NCBI GenBank assembly: GCA_024760905.1
Contig: CM045729.1
Span: 58,872,080-58,936,079 of the forward strand
DNA from: Plotosus lineatus
Taxonomy: Eukaryota > Chordata > Actinopteri > Siluriformes > Plotosidae
Length of the DNA: 64,000 nucleotides
Direction of reading: 5' to 3'
The notes beneath the pieces are model-generated. The model made no database searches and had not been told where the DNA came from. It saw nothing but the letters and a program-made list of their open reading frames with translations. Every line of letters starts with the position of its first letter. Within the stretch, counting starts at the first letter, position 1. Positions 38,476 to 50,043 of this stretch are shown piece after piece. Made by a program: the position numbers and the translations under genes.

Positions 38476-38728
38476 TGTACTGTGGATTTCTTTATGATTT
38501 CATGTAGTAGTCCTACAGGGAGGAGCAGCAGGATGAAAATGCGTAGCATCGACTCTCAGGAACATTGAAAAAGAAGCAGGTTTACGGCTGAAAACAGGTG
38601 GAGGGGCTCTATATTCTTGTCGAGGCATTAATCTTTAATTATCTGTGTAGACATTTGGCTGTTTATCCTATAAAGCCAAAGGAGTCTGTTCAGACTGAAG
38701 AGAAAATAGTACACACATTATTAGGAGA

Positions 38729-38730
<2 letters not shown>

Positions 38731-38802
<72 letters not shown>
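38731..38802. repeat. (TG)n microsatellite
   Basis: About 72 bp of pure TG, 260 bp after the previous one. Confidence 0.97.
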
Positions 38803-38804
<2 letters not shown>

Positions 38805-40284
38805 TAATTAACACTCCGGTCATGGGTTCATGATTCATCAGTCTCGGGCAGACCTCAGGCCAATAGTCCCATTTGAATTGCATTTCACTGGTAATGTTTC
38901 AATATGTCACTCAAACCAGACTCTGAAATTTCCAAGTTCCATATAATTTCAGTACATTTCAGGGACACATCACTTTATTACTCTATGATATTTAATGCTA
39001 TCACATAATGGCTTTTTAGTTTAGGAAAACAACTTGAAAAATACGCATTTGATGTTTCTACAGAAGAGCAATGCATCATGGGTGGTATCAAAAGTATATA
39101 ATGATATGATAATCTAGTGGCTTACCAAACAGAAAAGAGTGAGAAATGAAGCAGAAAAAAAGAATGGACTAAATCTTGTAATCCTGTTTAAGGATTAAAG
39201 ACTGCTGCAAATCCAAATACAAAGACAGAGGGGAGGAAAGACAGAGATCTGACGTTTGACCCTCTGAATGTTTAGCGTATTCCATAAAGCACTTAAAGAA
39301 GCATGGAGGTGAGCGTAGCCCATAGTGTTCAGAATCTTCTCAAAGAATACTGGAGAGTTTATTCATAAATAGATTCACTTAGCAGTGAAACAATGATTTT
39401 TTTTTCTTTTCTTATAGAGCTATTGATTCTATCCATAGCATCTGTTCCTCTGTGAACTCAGCTTAAGAATGTTTTGTAATTCTTGACAGAAAACATGAAA
39501 CAGAAACGATGGAGAGGTCCTAGCTTGTGGCGTTAACATATCTTTTCTAAAGGTCATCTTATCCGGTTAAAAGTCTCCTCCCGCACATACACACGTGTAC
39601 ACACCCACAATCATATCAGTTCCTAGCACAAAATATCTGGCCCTGAAAAATGGAGGAAGACACGAGTAGGCAGATTTATGATCTGGAGTTCACCTTGTCA
39701 AAAAGAAATTCGTCTTCATACTTTCAGGATCTAAACACTCAGATGAAATGGTTGCAAGGAATTTGCCAGGGTCATGTTTTTCTAAAGTGGTAATGGAAGC
39801 TACACTTCACATTATAATTGAACTGCATAACCTGTACCATTCTACTACAAATTAATTTCTGTTCTGTATTCCAAATGGTTCCCTCAGCACCACTGCATAG
39901 GCCTCAAACTGTCAACAGATCACTGATTGCTGTGTAAATCTGAATCCAGCCAACATCTTCAGCAGAAAATATTGGCTAACATGAAGACACAGAGCTCATC
40001 ATACCAATTTCTTATTCTTAACATTCTTCCAGCGCTGCCAAGAGTAGCAGCCTTTCCAGCAGCTCCGCATGCAATACGCTTTTGCTTGTCCTTTTATTCC
40101 ATGTTTACTGTTGTTCAGTTATATATCCTACGGATGTGGAATCTTGCACACCAAGACTCGATTATTCAGGAGAATTACTGGCCTTGAAAAAGTCCCGAGC
40201 TGGTGCAGTTCCACATTTACCTGACGAGGTGAGGTGACCGTAAAGTTGCTGCCAAGCCGGCGCTAATCTAAAAGGTAGGCAGCT
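38803..40284. other. No gene seen
   Basis: Unique-looking sequence. A frame at 39927-40187 has no recognisable motif. Confidence 0.45.
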
Positions 40285-40945
40285 AGTGAAGAAGTGGCAT
40301 TACAATCCTGTCATACCATCAATGATCCTGGGAGATGTGAACTTGAGGAGTACAGGAAACTGCTCCGGACTCCAACCACCTACATCTCAACATCACCAAG
40401 ACAAAGGAGATGGTGGTGGACTTCAGAAGACCCAGGCTGCATCCAGAGCCAGAGACAATCAGTGAGGAAAGTATACAGATTGTGTACATGTACAATTACC
40501 TGAGCGTGCAGCTTTATGACAAACTGGACTAGACTGCCAACACTGTACTTCCTCAGAAGGCTAGCATGCTTCAATATCTGCAAAAAAAAATAAACTGCAA
40601 CAGATGTTTTACCAGACAATGGTTTCAAGTGCCCTCCTTTACCTGGTGATTTTCCTGGGGGAAGGAGGACACCTCACGACTGGACAAATTGTTGAGGAAG
40701 GCAGGTTCGACAGTCAGGACAGAGCTAGACAGTGTAACATCTGTGGCAGAGTGACAGGCACTGAGCAGACTCCTGTCAATTTCAGACAATCCACTGCATC
40801 CATTGCACAACATAATCACCGGACAGAGAAGCAGTTACAGCGACAGGCTGCTGTCATTACCCTGCTCCATTGACAGACTGATGAGATCGTTCATCCTCAT
40901 GCCATAATACTCTTTAACTCAAGCAAGAGAGGGAGACGCTAACAC
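40285..40945 (+). mobile_element. CR1/Rex1-type LINE, 3' terminal remnant
   Basis: Broken plus-strand frames give TKEMVVDFRRPRLHPEP, then YMYNYLSVQLYDKLDWT, and near the end PCSIDRLMRSFI. These are in the order found in the distal RT and C-terminus of CR1-group elements such as Rex1/Babar ('NxxKTKEMVVDF ... YKYLGVxLDxxLDW ... CxTDRLRxSF', remembered pattern). Several frame breaks and a missing RT core show a 5'-truncated, decayed copy. It runs straight into the CA repeat at 40946. Confidence 0.75.
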
Positions 40946-40956
40946 CACACACACAC

Positions 40957-40999
<43 letters not shown>

Positions 41000-41002
41000 C
41001 AC

Positions 41003-41053
<51 letters not shown>

Positions 41054-41110
41054 CGCACACGCACACACACACACGCACGCACACACACACACACCCACAC
41101 ACACACACAC
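40946..41110. repeat. (CA)n with CG interruptions
   Basis: About 165 bp of CA with repeated CGCA interruptions, directly at the LINE 3' end. Confidence 0.97.
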
Positions 41111-41446
41111 TCTGCACTGCACCACTCACTGCACCACTCACTGCACACCAAGCACCTTAACCTACACAAACATGTTTACATTGGTCTTTTAAAATCATTT
41201 GCCCTGGATAGCCAATTCACCATGTAAACAAAAGACTATACTGCACTACCCACAGCTCACATCACACCATGCACCTCAATTTGCACACGAATGTTTACAC
41301 CAGACTTTTTTTAATCTTCTGCACTTGACTGCAAATCAACCACTTTACAGTAATATGCACAGTCCTTATACCTTCTTGTACTTTCTAAAATGTCTCCCTC
41401 AAGTAGTTTCAATTTTTTTATTTTTACTATATATGCCTCATCATAC

Positions 41447-41717
<271 letters not shown>

Positions 41718-41900
41718 GGATTTTCTGAGTAGATCCTTCCGTAGGAGAGTGCTCAATACTTTTTGGTAGAGCAAATAACAAAAATAAAAGGACAGGACAA
41801 AGACTTTCTATTGAAACTCCATTTATCACTACAGATCTGTTTCGAGGGGTGGTGAAACCATCCTCTCTCTTCAGGTGATTATAGAAGAATTATAATTTTA
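41718..41900 (-). mobile_element. Penelope-like element terminal fragment with hammerhead
   Basis: About 180 bp closely matching 55265-55440. On the minus strand it begins near 41900, contains a hammerhead ribozyme (41825-41879), and ends at the 'ggatctactcagaaaatcc' block beside (TA)n. Hammerhead ribozymes with a minimal stem III lie in the terminal repeats of Penelope-like elements, which suggests this is a solo terminal repeat. No GIY-YIG or RT coding sequence is visible nearby. A retrozyme-like non-autonomous element is the alternative. Confidence 0.65.
41825..41879 (-). ncRNA. Hammerhead ribozyme (type I, minimal stem III), copy 1
   Basis: On the minus strand: stem I strand ATCAC, core CTGAAGA, stem II hairpin of 24 nt (GAGAGG with CCCCTC, inner TGGT with ACCA, loop TTC), core GAA, stem III ACAG-AT-CTGT, cleavage nucleotide A, then GTGAT closing stem I. 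All invariant core bases (CUGANGA, GAA, UH) are present. Stem II has one A·C mismatch and one bulged A. Stem III of 4 bp with a 2-nt loop is typical of Penelope-type hammerheads, which often cleave best as dimers. Confidence 0.85.
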
Positions 41901-42836
41901 GTATATATAAAATAGTAATCCAACAGCCCTAACAGTGATGATATGCATGCTGCTGTGTTATTGAAAGATTCAAGTTGAAAATAATAGAAGTACAGAGTTC
42001 ACTTAGTTCGGTCATTCATACTTTGAAAAATAGGTGCAAATTATATATTTATGTATATTTATTATCAAATACACCTATATGTTAACAAAGACACCTCTGT
42101 GAAGCCAAGTTATCGAAAAGAAGCCCCCGCAAAGTTCCACGGTTGAAAAAAAGACATGCTGAAGAGGTTACCATTCACCAAAGAGCACACTGACTGGCCT
42201 AAAGAGAAATTGTACAACATTTTGTGGACCGATGAAAGTAAGATTGTTCTTTATGTGTCTAATATCCCCCGACATGATCCCAAAAACACTGAATTCAAGC
42301 CACAGTACACAGTGAAAACAGTGAAGCCTGGTGGCGCAAGCATCATAATATGGGGATGTTTGTCATACTAGGTATCAGGACTATTTATCACAGATCAGGG
42401 ACCATGGATCAATTTGAATGCATCAGAATACCGAAAGCGGTTGTGCTGCCTTATGCTGAAGAGGAAATGCCCTTGAAATGACTGCTCCAACGAGACAACG
42501 ACACACCAGTTAACGGGCAAGATCTTGGTTCCAAACCAACAAGATTGACTTTATGGAGCGACCATCCCGATCAATGGATGATAATCCAATAGAAAACTTG
42601 GGGAGTGTCATCGATAATGTTGTTTGCTGAGGCAAAACTAAGGAATACAGAACTGTGAACTGTAGTCCAATCATCCTGGGCTGTAATACCTGGGCTGTAA
42701 TACTGGGCTATAATACCTGTTCACAGGTGCCAGGGGTTGGTTGACTCCATGCAACACAGATATGCAGCTCTTCTCTGAAACAGTGTTTATACAACTAAAT
42801 ATTAGTTCAGTGATTCAAAGGAAAACAACATCTTAC

Positions 42837-43586
42837 TGTTACGTATGCCAAATGGCTTCCATCCTGGACGAGCCCCCAATTTTGTTACGTATAGAATTTA
42901 GAAGTAAATTGCCCCGTGAAACCAGTAAAGCACGACAAACCACGACCTGAACTATATACAATTTAATAATATAAACAAGGCAGGGCAAAATAATACTTAC
43001 AGCAAAGCTCAACCAAAATACAAATTAAACAAATGGTCTCATAGTCACCAAGCACCTGCAGCATGGTAAATTTAGAAGCGGCACGCGCACTGGTGAGGAA
43101 AGGCTTGTAATTCCGCGTTGGACAGAAACAAATGATGAACATCCTCGCGTTGGCTGTGGGTGAACATGGACGATGGACTTTGGCGATGAAGTCCCGAACA
43201 ATGAAACTTGGGTGAAGCTTCCATGATCCGCCTTGGATGAGATGAGCCGCTGTGATGAGTTTCCTTAGAGGATCTATGCGCCGAAGAGACCAGAAGAGAC
43301 TGGAAGAGTCTCGAAGAGACTGGAAGAGGCTGGATGAGGCAGGAAGAGGCTGGAGCCAGTCGGCACCAGGCCCTTAATATAACCTCCCCAAAGTTCTGGA
43401 TAATTCCATTCTCAAAGTTTCTGAATCACCTGACCCGCCACCAGGGCACATGTGCAACCAGGTCCATCTTGAAGTTTCCAGACACCCTTACTGCTGAGTC
43501 ATACCATGTGACACTAGTTACAGCACACCTTGAATCTAATTATGTACACCGTTTACACACTCATATTTATATACATGCCCCTAACA
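42837..43586 (-). mobile_element. LTR retroelement remnant: one LTR plus primer-binding site
   Basis: On the minus strand a 704-bp LTR (43586 to 42883) starts TGTTAG and ends ATACGTAACA. After AAA it continues with a proline-tRNA-type primer-binding site, about 15 further bases, then a second ATACGTAACA at 42837-42846 matching the last 10 bases of the LTR. The flanks are TTAC on both sides (42833-42836, 43587-43590). No coding sequence is left. Within the LTR: TATA-like TTATATTAA near 43380, an ATTAAA-type poly-A signal near 42965, and a 10-12-bp GAGACTGGAAGA-like tandem repeat at 43278-43355. Proline PBS is common in gammaretrovirus-like ERVs, but some Gypsy-like elements cannot be excluded. 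Confidence 0.82.
42861..42878 (-). other. Retroelement primer-binding site, tRNA-Pro type
   Basis: The minus strand reads TGGGGGCTCGTCCAGGAT, which differs by one base from the standard complement of the tRNA-Pro 3' end. It lies 4 nt after the LTR end, the position where minus-strand DNA synthesis is primed. Confidence 0.85.
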
Positions 43587-43872
43587 TTACATTTTTCAGT
43601 TTATACTGTGAATGTTTGCGTTTGTAAAGAATAAAGCAGACACTGCTGTTTTTTTTAAGTCTAATATTCACTTTTTTCCAATTTCTTTTAAGGGAAAACA
43701 CACATTTAATATATTTTTCTTGATGTTTTCATTTGGAATAGAATGTGTATTGCGTTCCCAATGCATTTGTGTGCGTGGAAATACAGACATCTACTGTATA
43801 AGGATTTTGAGTTTTTATTCACTGTTTTAAACGCACTGCTAATATTTTGAACATAACTGTATGTATGCATGT

Positions 43873-44043
<171 letters not shown>

Positions 44044-44295
44044 CAATAAAATGCTATGCCTTTCATTTTTTTTTTAATATAACTATTGTGTTTACTGCAA
44101 ATACTGCTGTCTACCATCTCTGGTTTTTGATTCCTTTAAAAAATAAAAATAAATCCTGACCATTTGTACCTGGTCTTGGAACCAAGCCTTTTTGTATTTC
44201 AACTGTTATTCAAATAAAATTCATTTTTATTAATATCAGACACAGATCCTGTGTGAAGACGACATTGATACTCATTTTTTTACTAATCCAGACTT

Positions 44296-44345
44296 CTTTC
44301 TTCTTCTTCTTCTTCTTCTTCTTCTTCATCGTCGTCATCGTCATC
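44296..44345. repeat. (TTC)n and (GTCATC)n repeats
   Basis: About 32 bp of TTC followed by CGTCAT-type repeats. Confidence 0.95.
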
Positions 44346-45305
44346 GTCATTGTTGTTATTATTTTTATCTTATTTTTTAGCCAACTCATTTAAGAGCACA
44401 TTCAGCAAATCAACATGAAATAAAGGGATGGATGTGAAAACAGTGCTGCACTGAAACTGGGAAAGCAACAACTCTGGAAGGGGAATAATAATAATAAAAA
44501 AACACAAGTGTAATTTCAGACCCATGTCTATAACGGCACAACAAAAGGACCAACAGAGCCTTTCAATCAATACTATATCCAGGCAGGCATAAAAACATAA
44601 TATTGTGTTACTCTGACATGAGGAAGAAAGCAATGCAACATATAATTCAGCACTCACAGTCGGAGTTGGTGCATAAGCTATAATTTAGCAGTTTATAGCT
44701 GTCTAGGCTGCAGCTGCTTATCAATAAAGTGTAAATTGTATATCAGAAGCATTGACTCACAGCGATGTCAATATTAGCCTTCTTAGAAGGAATACACATA
44801 CATACACACACACAGTGGCGGGTAGTAATTAATAAACACATTAACAAACTTACTTTTACAAGTAAACCGTACTTGAAAGAGTAGTTCTAATGCAGCATAC
44901 ATGTTACTTTTACTTGAATATATTTGTGACGAAGAAACACGACCTTTACACCATTACAGTGAGATACATTCCGCTTACTATTTTTATTCATCTTTTATTC
45001 AGTACACAGTGATTTGCTTTGTTTTGTCAGATACTTCCACCAAAAGGGTCCGTCACATGTCCTCTAGCCAACCAAACGTAGCCATTAAGAATGTTCGACT
45101 TAGTTTCACTGACCTCTGCGGCCCCACCCAGAAGCAAAATGACTCCACACAGAAGTTAATTGACTGAAAGCAGAAAACAGTAGCGGAAACTACAGCATAT
45201 AATTTAGAAGCAGAAAAAGCAGAACAGCACTGTCTTCACATTCAATGTATGTTTAGCTTGCAGAATATTAAAAAAAAGAACAGCTACATCATGCACAATC
45301 ATATT

Positions 45306-46000
45306 CATTCATTTTTTTGAACCGCATAATCCTAATTAGGGTCACTGGCAGGCTGGCACCCATCACAGCCAATTCTGGGTGAGGGTAGAGTACACTCTGG
45401 ACAGCTTGCCAGGCCATCACAGGGTAGAAACACTTTGACAGCTATGCAGCCGCCTCTTGATGAAAGTAATCAATGATTCTTTTACATGCCAGGGGCAGTG
45501 GTGGTCTAGTGGTACAGGGCGCTGGATCGCTGATCCAAAGGTTGGGGGTTCGAGTCCCACTCTCCACAAGGTTGTCACTGTCCCCCCCAGTGGAGCTAAC
45601 TGGGTTATCAAAGACCGGCCATGTCTCTCACTGTCTATGGTGAGAGGCATGTAAAAGAACCATTGCTGACTTTCGACAAGAGTAGGCTGCAAAGCCGTCA
45701 GCGTGTTTCCGCCCTGCGATGGCCTGGCGAGCTGTCCAGGGTGTACTCTTCCCTCGCCCGAAGTTGGCTGGGATGGGCACCAGGCTCCCCGTGACCTAAA
45801 TTAGGATTAAGTGGGTACAGAAAATGAACTGAACTGAACTTTTACATGCCTCTCACCATAGACAGTGAGAGCCATGGCTGGCCTTTGATAACCCAGTTAG
45901 CTGCACGGGGAGGGGACACCCATTGTGAGTGGGGTTTGAACCCCCAACCTTGGGATCAGTGATCCAGTGCCCTTTACCACCAGGCTATCGCTACCTTGAG
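45306..46000 (-). mobile_element. SINE, subtype B, interrupted by another SINE
   Basis: The minus-strand copy is split into 45306-45490 (L2-like tail and distal body) and 45839-46000 (proximal body and head). CAATCATAT occurs at 45297-45305 and 46001-46009 as its own duplication. The divergence from consensus is visibly higher than in the inserted copy. Confidence 0.9.
45491..45838 (+). mobile_element. SINE, subtype B, inserted in the opposite SINE
   Basis: Complete plus-strand copy with intact A box TGGTCTAGTGG and B box GGTTCGAGTCC, ending in (GAACT)n. A perfect 12-base TSD, CTTTTACATGCC, lies at 45479-45490 and 45839-45850, and is itself part of the outer SINE body. A young copy by appearance. 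Confidence 0.95.
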
Positions 46001-46232
46001 CAATCATATCTGTCTGCCTAAACACATCAACATTTCAGCCTACAAGAACGCTACTTCAAAGTTGAGAAAACAAGTCGCGGTAAGTTGAATATGTTTTGGC
46101 TGTGGAAAGGTTAACGTCTGCCATAGCTAACTGTCAAATATACATTGCTTTGGAGTAATTTATTATCCCTCTACAGCCTCATACAGCCTCATAGACACAC
46201 CCACCCACCCACATACACCCATCCACCCGCCA

Positions 46233-46236
<4 letters not shown>

Positions 46237-46283
<47 letters not shown>

Positions 46284-46413
46284 CACACACAAACGGAGTC
46301 AGTGAACAGCAAAGCACAGTCACCATAGTGAAGAGAAAGTAAAGTGAATTACTGTTGGAGCTTAACCGTCACTTTGCTGAGTGATTTTTTAGAACAGAAC
46401 ACAAATTTTCAGC

Positions 46414-46482
<69 letters not shown>
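46237..46482. repeat. Two (CA)n microsatellites
   Basis: CA runs at about 46237-46281 and 46417-46482, inside the hAT element. Confidence 0.95.
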
Positions 46483-46484
<2 letters not shown>

Positions 46485-47052
46485 TTTATGGACACAGAGA
46501 CCTCTTTATGCACAGGCTGCCTTATTCGTGTTCTTCTATATAATGTCTGCCTGCTGTGCCATTTAAGGAGTTAAAGCAAATGAATGAAGTGATTATAATT
46601 TCTTCTGGCTGAATTTGTCTTAAATTATGTTAATTTATGTGTTATGTTGTGCTATCTTAGTTATTCTGTAAAATGCAATTTATTATTGCGTTAGTTTAAG
46701 AACTTTTTTATGCTTTTGTAACATTTTATATTTTTGTGTATTTGATTGCAGTCATGCTCTGATTGAAACAATAAATCAAAAGTTACTCAGTACTCGAGTA
46801 GTTTTTCACTAAACACTCTTTTATTCAAGTAATTATTTGGATGACTACTTTTTATTTTTACTTGAGTGATATTATCCTGAGTACAATTTTTGGTAATTCT
46901 ACCCACCTCTGTATGTATGAGCTCACATTCACATACTCTGTAATATTGCATGTTTGATTTACTGACATACTGAATATATACTTCATGTAGTCACTGTCCT
47001 GCGAAAAGGAAAAGAGACTAGGTTCTGCAAACTCTGCGTGTGTCTATACCTA

Positions 47053-47053
47053 C

Positions 47054-47093
<40 letters not shown>
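47053..47093. repeat. (GA)n microsatellite
   Basis: About 40 bp of GA with one AA interruption. Confidence 0.95.
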
Positions 47094-47094
<1 letters not shown>

Positions 47095-47507
47095 TGGATC
47101 TGATGACAAGGACAAAAAAGGAGATGCATTTACCACTCCAATTTATCACTCTAGGAACCTCGGAAGCCTGCAGCACAACCCCCTCCCCCTAACCCACTCC
47201 CAACCCACCCACACCTCACATATCACAGCAGGGCAGCTGGGAAAGTTTCAAAAGAACGATTTCTGAAATAGCAAGGCGCCTTGCACGAGAACATACAAAA
47301 AGGAATTTTACTTTAAAAAAAACACCTTTTACGGTATGCTGTATTTTCACTCTTTGTTATCCCGATTGAGTCCTTATGATTTTATCTAGAATTAGTCCAT
47401 CCACCCATTTATTCTGTGTACCTCTTATTAATCAGAGCCTAGAGCAGGGGTGGGCAAACTATGGCCCATGGACCACATCCAGCCTGTTGGTCTTTTTTAA
47501 TCTGGCC

Positions 47508-47872
47508 TGGGCAGTGGTGCCCTGGTGGTAAAGGGCACTGGATCACTGATCCTAAGGTTGGGGGTTCGAGTCCCACTGGCCACAACGTTGTAACTGCCCC
47601 CCCCCCCCCCCCCAGTGCAGCTAAGTGAATTCTCAAAGGCGGGCCAAGTCTCTCACTGTCTATGGTGAGAGGTTCATGTAAAAGAACCATTGCTGACTTT
47701 TGACAAGAGTAGCTGCATAGCCGTCAGCGTGTTTCTGCCCCATGCTGAAAGAGTTGTGTCAGGAAGGGCATCCGACATAAAAACCTATGCTAAATCAAAC
47801 ATGCGAATGGGATGATTCGCTGTGGTGACCCCTGAAAAAAAGGGAAAAATCTGAAAGGAAAAGAAAGGTATG
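47508..47872 (+). mobile_element. SINE, subtype A, nested in the hAT element
   Basis: Complete plus-strand copy: head, an unusually long C run (47587-47603), common body, A-type tail ('gtcaggaagggcatccgaca') and an A/G-rich end. Flanks TTTAATCTGGCC (47496-47507) and TTTAATCCGGCC (47873-47884) are its duplication with one mismatch, in hAT sequence. Confidence 0.92.
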
Positions 47873-48057
47873 TTTAATCCGGCCCACCACAGAATTCATG
47901 TTTGATGTGAATGCTTGATCAATTGCATTAATTTGACTTTGAATTGTAATGACAGCTTTTCAACACCAGTGGCGCATTAGGCACAGTTGGTTGATTTTGC
48001 AGAGCTCGAGCCACTTCCTGTTATCACTCTTCTACTGCACAGAGCCCATCTGCAGTA

Positions 48058-49288
48058 ATGTCAGAGAAAAGAAAACCTGACAGTGAGTGCCGAGTGATTC
48101 ATAAGGAATGGACACCTAAATACTTTTCTGTACTGAAGTCCAGTCAAAGGTTGTATGTCTTATTTGCGAAGAAACCATTGCGGTTTTAAAAGAATACAAG
48201 ATCAGCTGCCACTTTTCCATCAAGCATGCTAATTACGCCAACAACCTGTCACCGTCTGAACGTCCGGCTACCGCTGGTGGGTTGGTCGCAAGCTTGCAGG
48301 CTCAGCAAAACACCTTCATCCGCGAAACTTCCATCCCAGAATCAAGCACGAGGATGTATGCATAATTCACTCGGGAGCACTGTGTAAATCCGTGGTGCAA
48401 CTCAACCATGTAGTGAAGCCGGTTGTGAAACTCGTTAAGTTTATTCGAGCGATGGGACTTCACCATCATCAGTTTATTCATTTTCTTGAAAAAAACTGAC
48501 ACTGATCACAGGGACTTTCTTTACATTTGAATGTCCCCTGGTTCAGTTTGGGGAAAGTATGTCAGTGAGTGTGGAGCTCAAAGAGGAGATTCATTTTTGG
48601 AGCTACTGGATGTTCCTCAGCTGAAAGACACAGTTTGGCTTTGTGATTTTGCTTTTACTGCGGACAAACTGACACACATGAACGACCTGAATGTGAAGCT
48701 ACAATGGAAAAAAAGGTTTATGCATGAAATGCAAGCAAACATCAGAGCCTTCAAAACCAGGGTAGTTTTATTTTCAAAGCAAATCTCAGACAAGTCATTC
48801 GCTTATTTCCCCCACAATGACCACGTTAACAGACAAAATCCAAACAAATCCAGGAATGCACTGGATGACCTGCATCTGCTGTCAGTTTTGTGATTTTGGA
48901 GAAATTGACAGGGCACTTCAGCTGGTGTCAGGTCCCTTCTGACAAGAGCCTGAAACGATACCACAGGAGTTGCAGTTGGAGCTGATTAATCTCCAATAGG
49001 ATATGATGTTAAAGGCGAAGTTCAATTCCCTTAAACTGGGTGTTTTATGCTTCATTAAGTGCAGCCAAATTTCCAAACATCTAGAAGATGGCACAGAGGA
49101 TGCTGGTGTTGTTTGTCTCGACATATGTGTGTGAACAGACTTTTAGTCTAATGAACACCAACAAAGCAACTCACAGACCCCAACTGAGTGATGAAAACCT
49201 CAAATTTGTTCTGAGAACCACAACAGAATTACTACCAGGCTTCAATGCACTGGCAAACATGAGTGATCAACAACACTGTTCCCACTAA
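48058..49288 (+). pseudogene. hAT transposase pseudogene
   Basis: The reading starts MSEKRKPDSECRVIHKEW, typical of ZBED/GTF2IRD2-type hAT transposases, with remnants of a BED-like zinc-finger region up to about 48260 in shifted frames. A 120-codon frame at 48531-48893 (LKDTVWLCDFAFTADKLTHM) matches the middle of the catalytic/insertion region. The frame at 49088-49288 is the C-terminal dimerisation domain (YVCEQTFSLMNTNKATHR, ending with the family-typical DQQHCSH). A large part between BED and middle blocks is deleted, and stops and frameshifts are frequent. Confidence 0.85.
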
Positions 49289-49793
49289 AAGGTATGTTAA
49301 TATTTTGATGCTTTTTTTTTTCTGTTTATGTTTGGTATGCACTCTGAAAAAATAACATTTTTTAATCGTATCTTGTGCTGACCCGGCCCGTCTGTCAAAT
49401 TTTAAAAATCAATGTGGCCCCCGAGCCAAGAAGTTTGCCCACCCCTGGTCTAGAGCCAATCTCAGGTGCTTTAATCAAGAGGTGGGTATACCCTGGTTTA
49501 TTGTAGGGCTAACATAGGCACAAACAACCATTCACACTCACATTTTCACCTTCCAATTCTACTTTTAAAACCATGATGGATTAGCTCATGAGCTTCGGAT
49601 CATTAACTTGTTAAAAGGTCTGTCGCCAGTTTAACTTCAATTCATGTCACATTATTTTCATGCATTATATGATGTTGGTGAAGCAAATTATTGGTGAAAC
49701 AATTCTGCTAGTTGCCTTGTCTCCGAGGCAGTGGAGCAACCCCAAACCTTGACATCAATACCATCATGCTTCATAGTGGGTACAAGGCTCTCC

Positions 49794-49795
<2 letters not shown>

Positions 49796-49829
<34 letters not shown>

Positions 49830-49880
49830 AAGAGCACTGTGACTGTGGTCAAACAAGTATTTGATTTGTCTAATGGCCAT

Positions 49881-49921
<41 letters not shown>
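49796..49921. repeat. Two long poly-A tracts
   Basis: A runs at about 49796-49828 and 49884-49921 with 55 bp between. They may be retroposon tails but no body was recognised upstream. Confidence 0.85.
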
Positions 49922-49923
<2 letters not shown>

Positions 49924-50043
49924 AAAACTTGTGTCCATGACATCTACATGTTTATTGACAAACCGTGGTCTCGTTTATGGCCAGCACAACCCCCCGACAT
50001 AATATCAACACAATTCAGATTTGTCTACTCACTTTCTGAATGT

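Larger units (their letters stand above)
42080..43860 (+). mobile_element. Tc1-like transposon, decayed, split by an LTR element
   Basis: The plus strand holds a broken transposase of the Tc1 family. LPFTKEHTDWPKEK leads into ILWTDESKIVLY (second-Asp block), TVKTVKPGGASIIIWGC, then in other frames DQFE, a cut LQRDNDTPV (central Asp block) and DDNPIENLG (final catalytic-region block), and DSMQH near 42750. Many frameshifts and stops are present. The 3' part resumes after the LTR insertion at 43587 and ends near 'aacataactgta' at 43853-43862, a Tc1-type terminus. The left terminal repeat was not located. Confidence 0.8.
44813..46911. mobile_element. hAT-type element carrying nested SINEs
   Basis: The left end is CAGTGGCGGGTAGTAATT; the right end reads, as reverse complement, CAGAGGTGGGTAGAATTACC. 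The flanking interior on both sides has the 'tacttttacttgaatat' / 'tttttacttgagtgatatta' type of sequence common near the ends of fish hAT elements of this type. No transposase frame is seen in the 2.1 kb. Subtracting the SINE insertions (45306-46000) leaves about 1.4 kb. No convincing 8-bp duplication is readable because the left flank is a CA repeat. Confidence 0.7.
47445..49447 (+). mobile_element. hAT (Charlie-like) transposon with decayed transposase
   Basis: Perfect 16-bp terminal inverted repeats CAGGGGTGGGCAAACT. The flanks gcctagag (47437-47444) and gtctagag (49448-49455) form an 8-bp duplication with one mismatch. The interior carries a full-span but broken transposase (48058-49288) and a later SINE insertion (47508-47872). 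Without the SINE the element is about 1.64 kb, shorter than autonomous hAT elements, so internal coding sequence has been lost. Confidence 0.93.

Noticed and set aside
40946..41110. CRISPR-like array in regularly interrupted CA repeat
   Set aside because: No spacers; simple CA repeat with CG substitutions in eukaryotic DNA.
44813..44830. 8-bp target-site duplication for the hAT element at 44813-46911
   Set aside because: The left flank is a CA repeat and does not match the right flank tatgtatg, so no duplication is claimed.
48058..49288. Functional ZBED/GTF2IRD2-like host gene
   Set aside because: The frame is broken and shortened and lies between perfect hAT terminal repeats with an 8-bp duplication, so it is transposon-borne.
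49796..49921. Processed pseudogene ends suggested by two long A tracts
   Set aside because: No coding or UTR-like sequence could be recognised upstream of either tract and no TSD was found.
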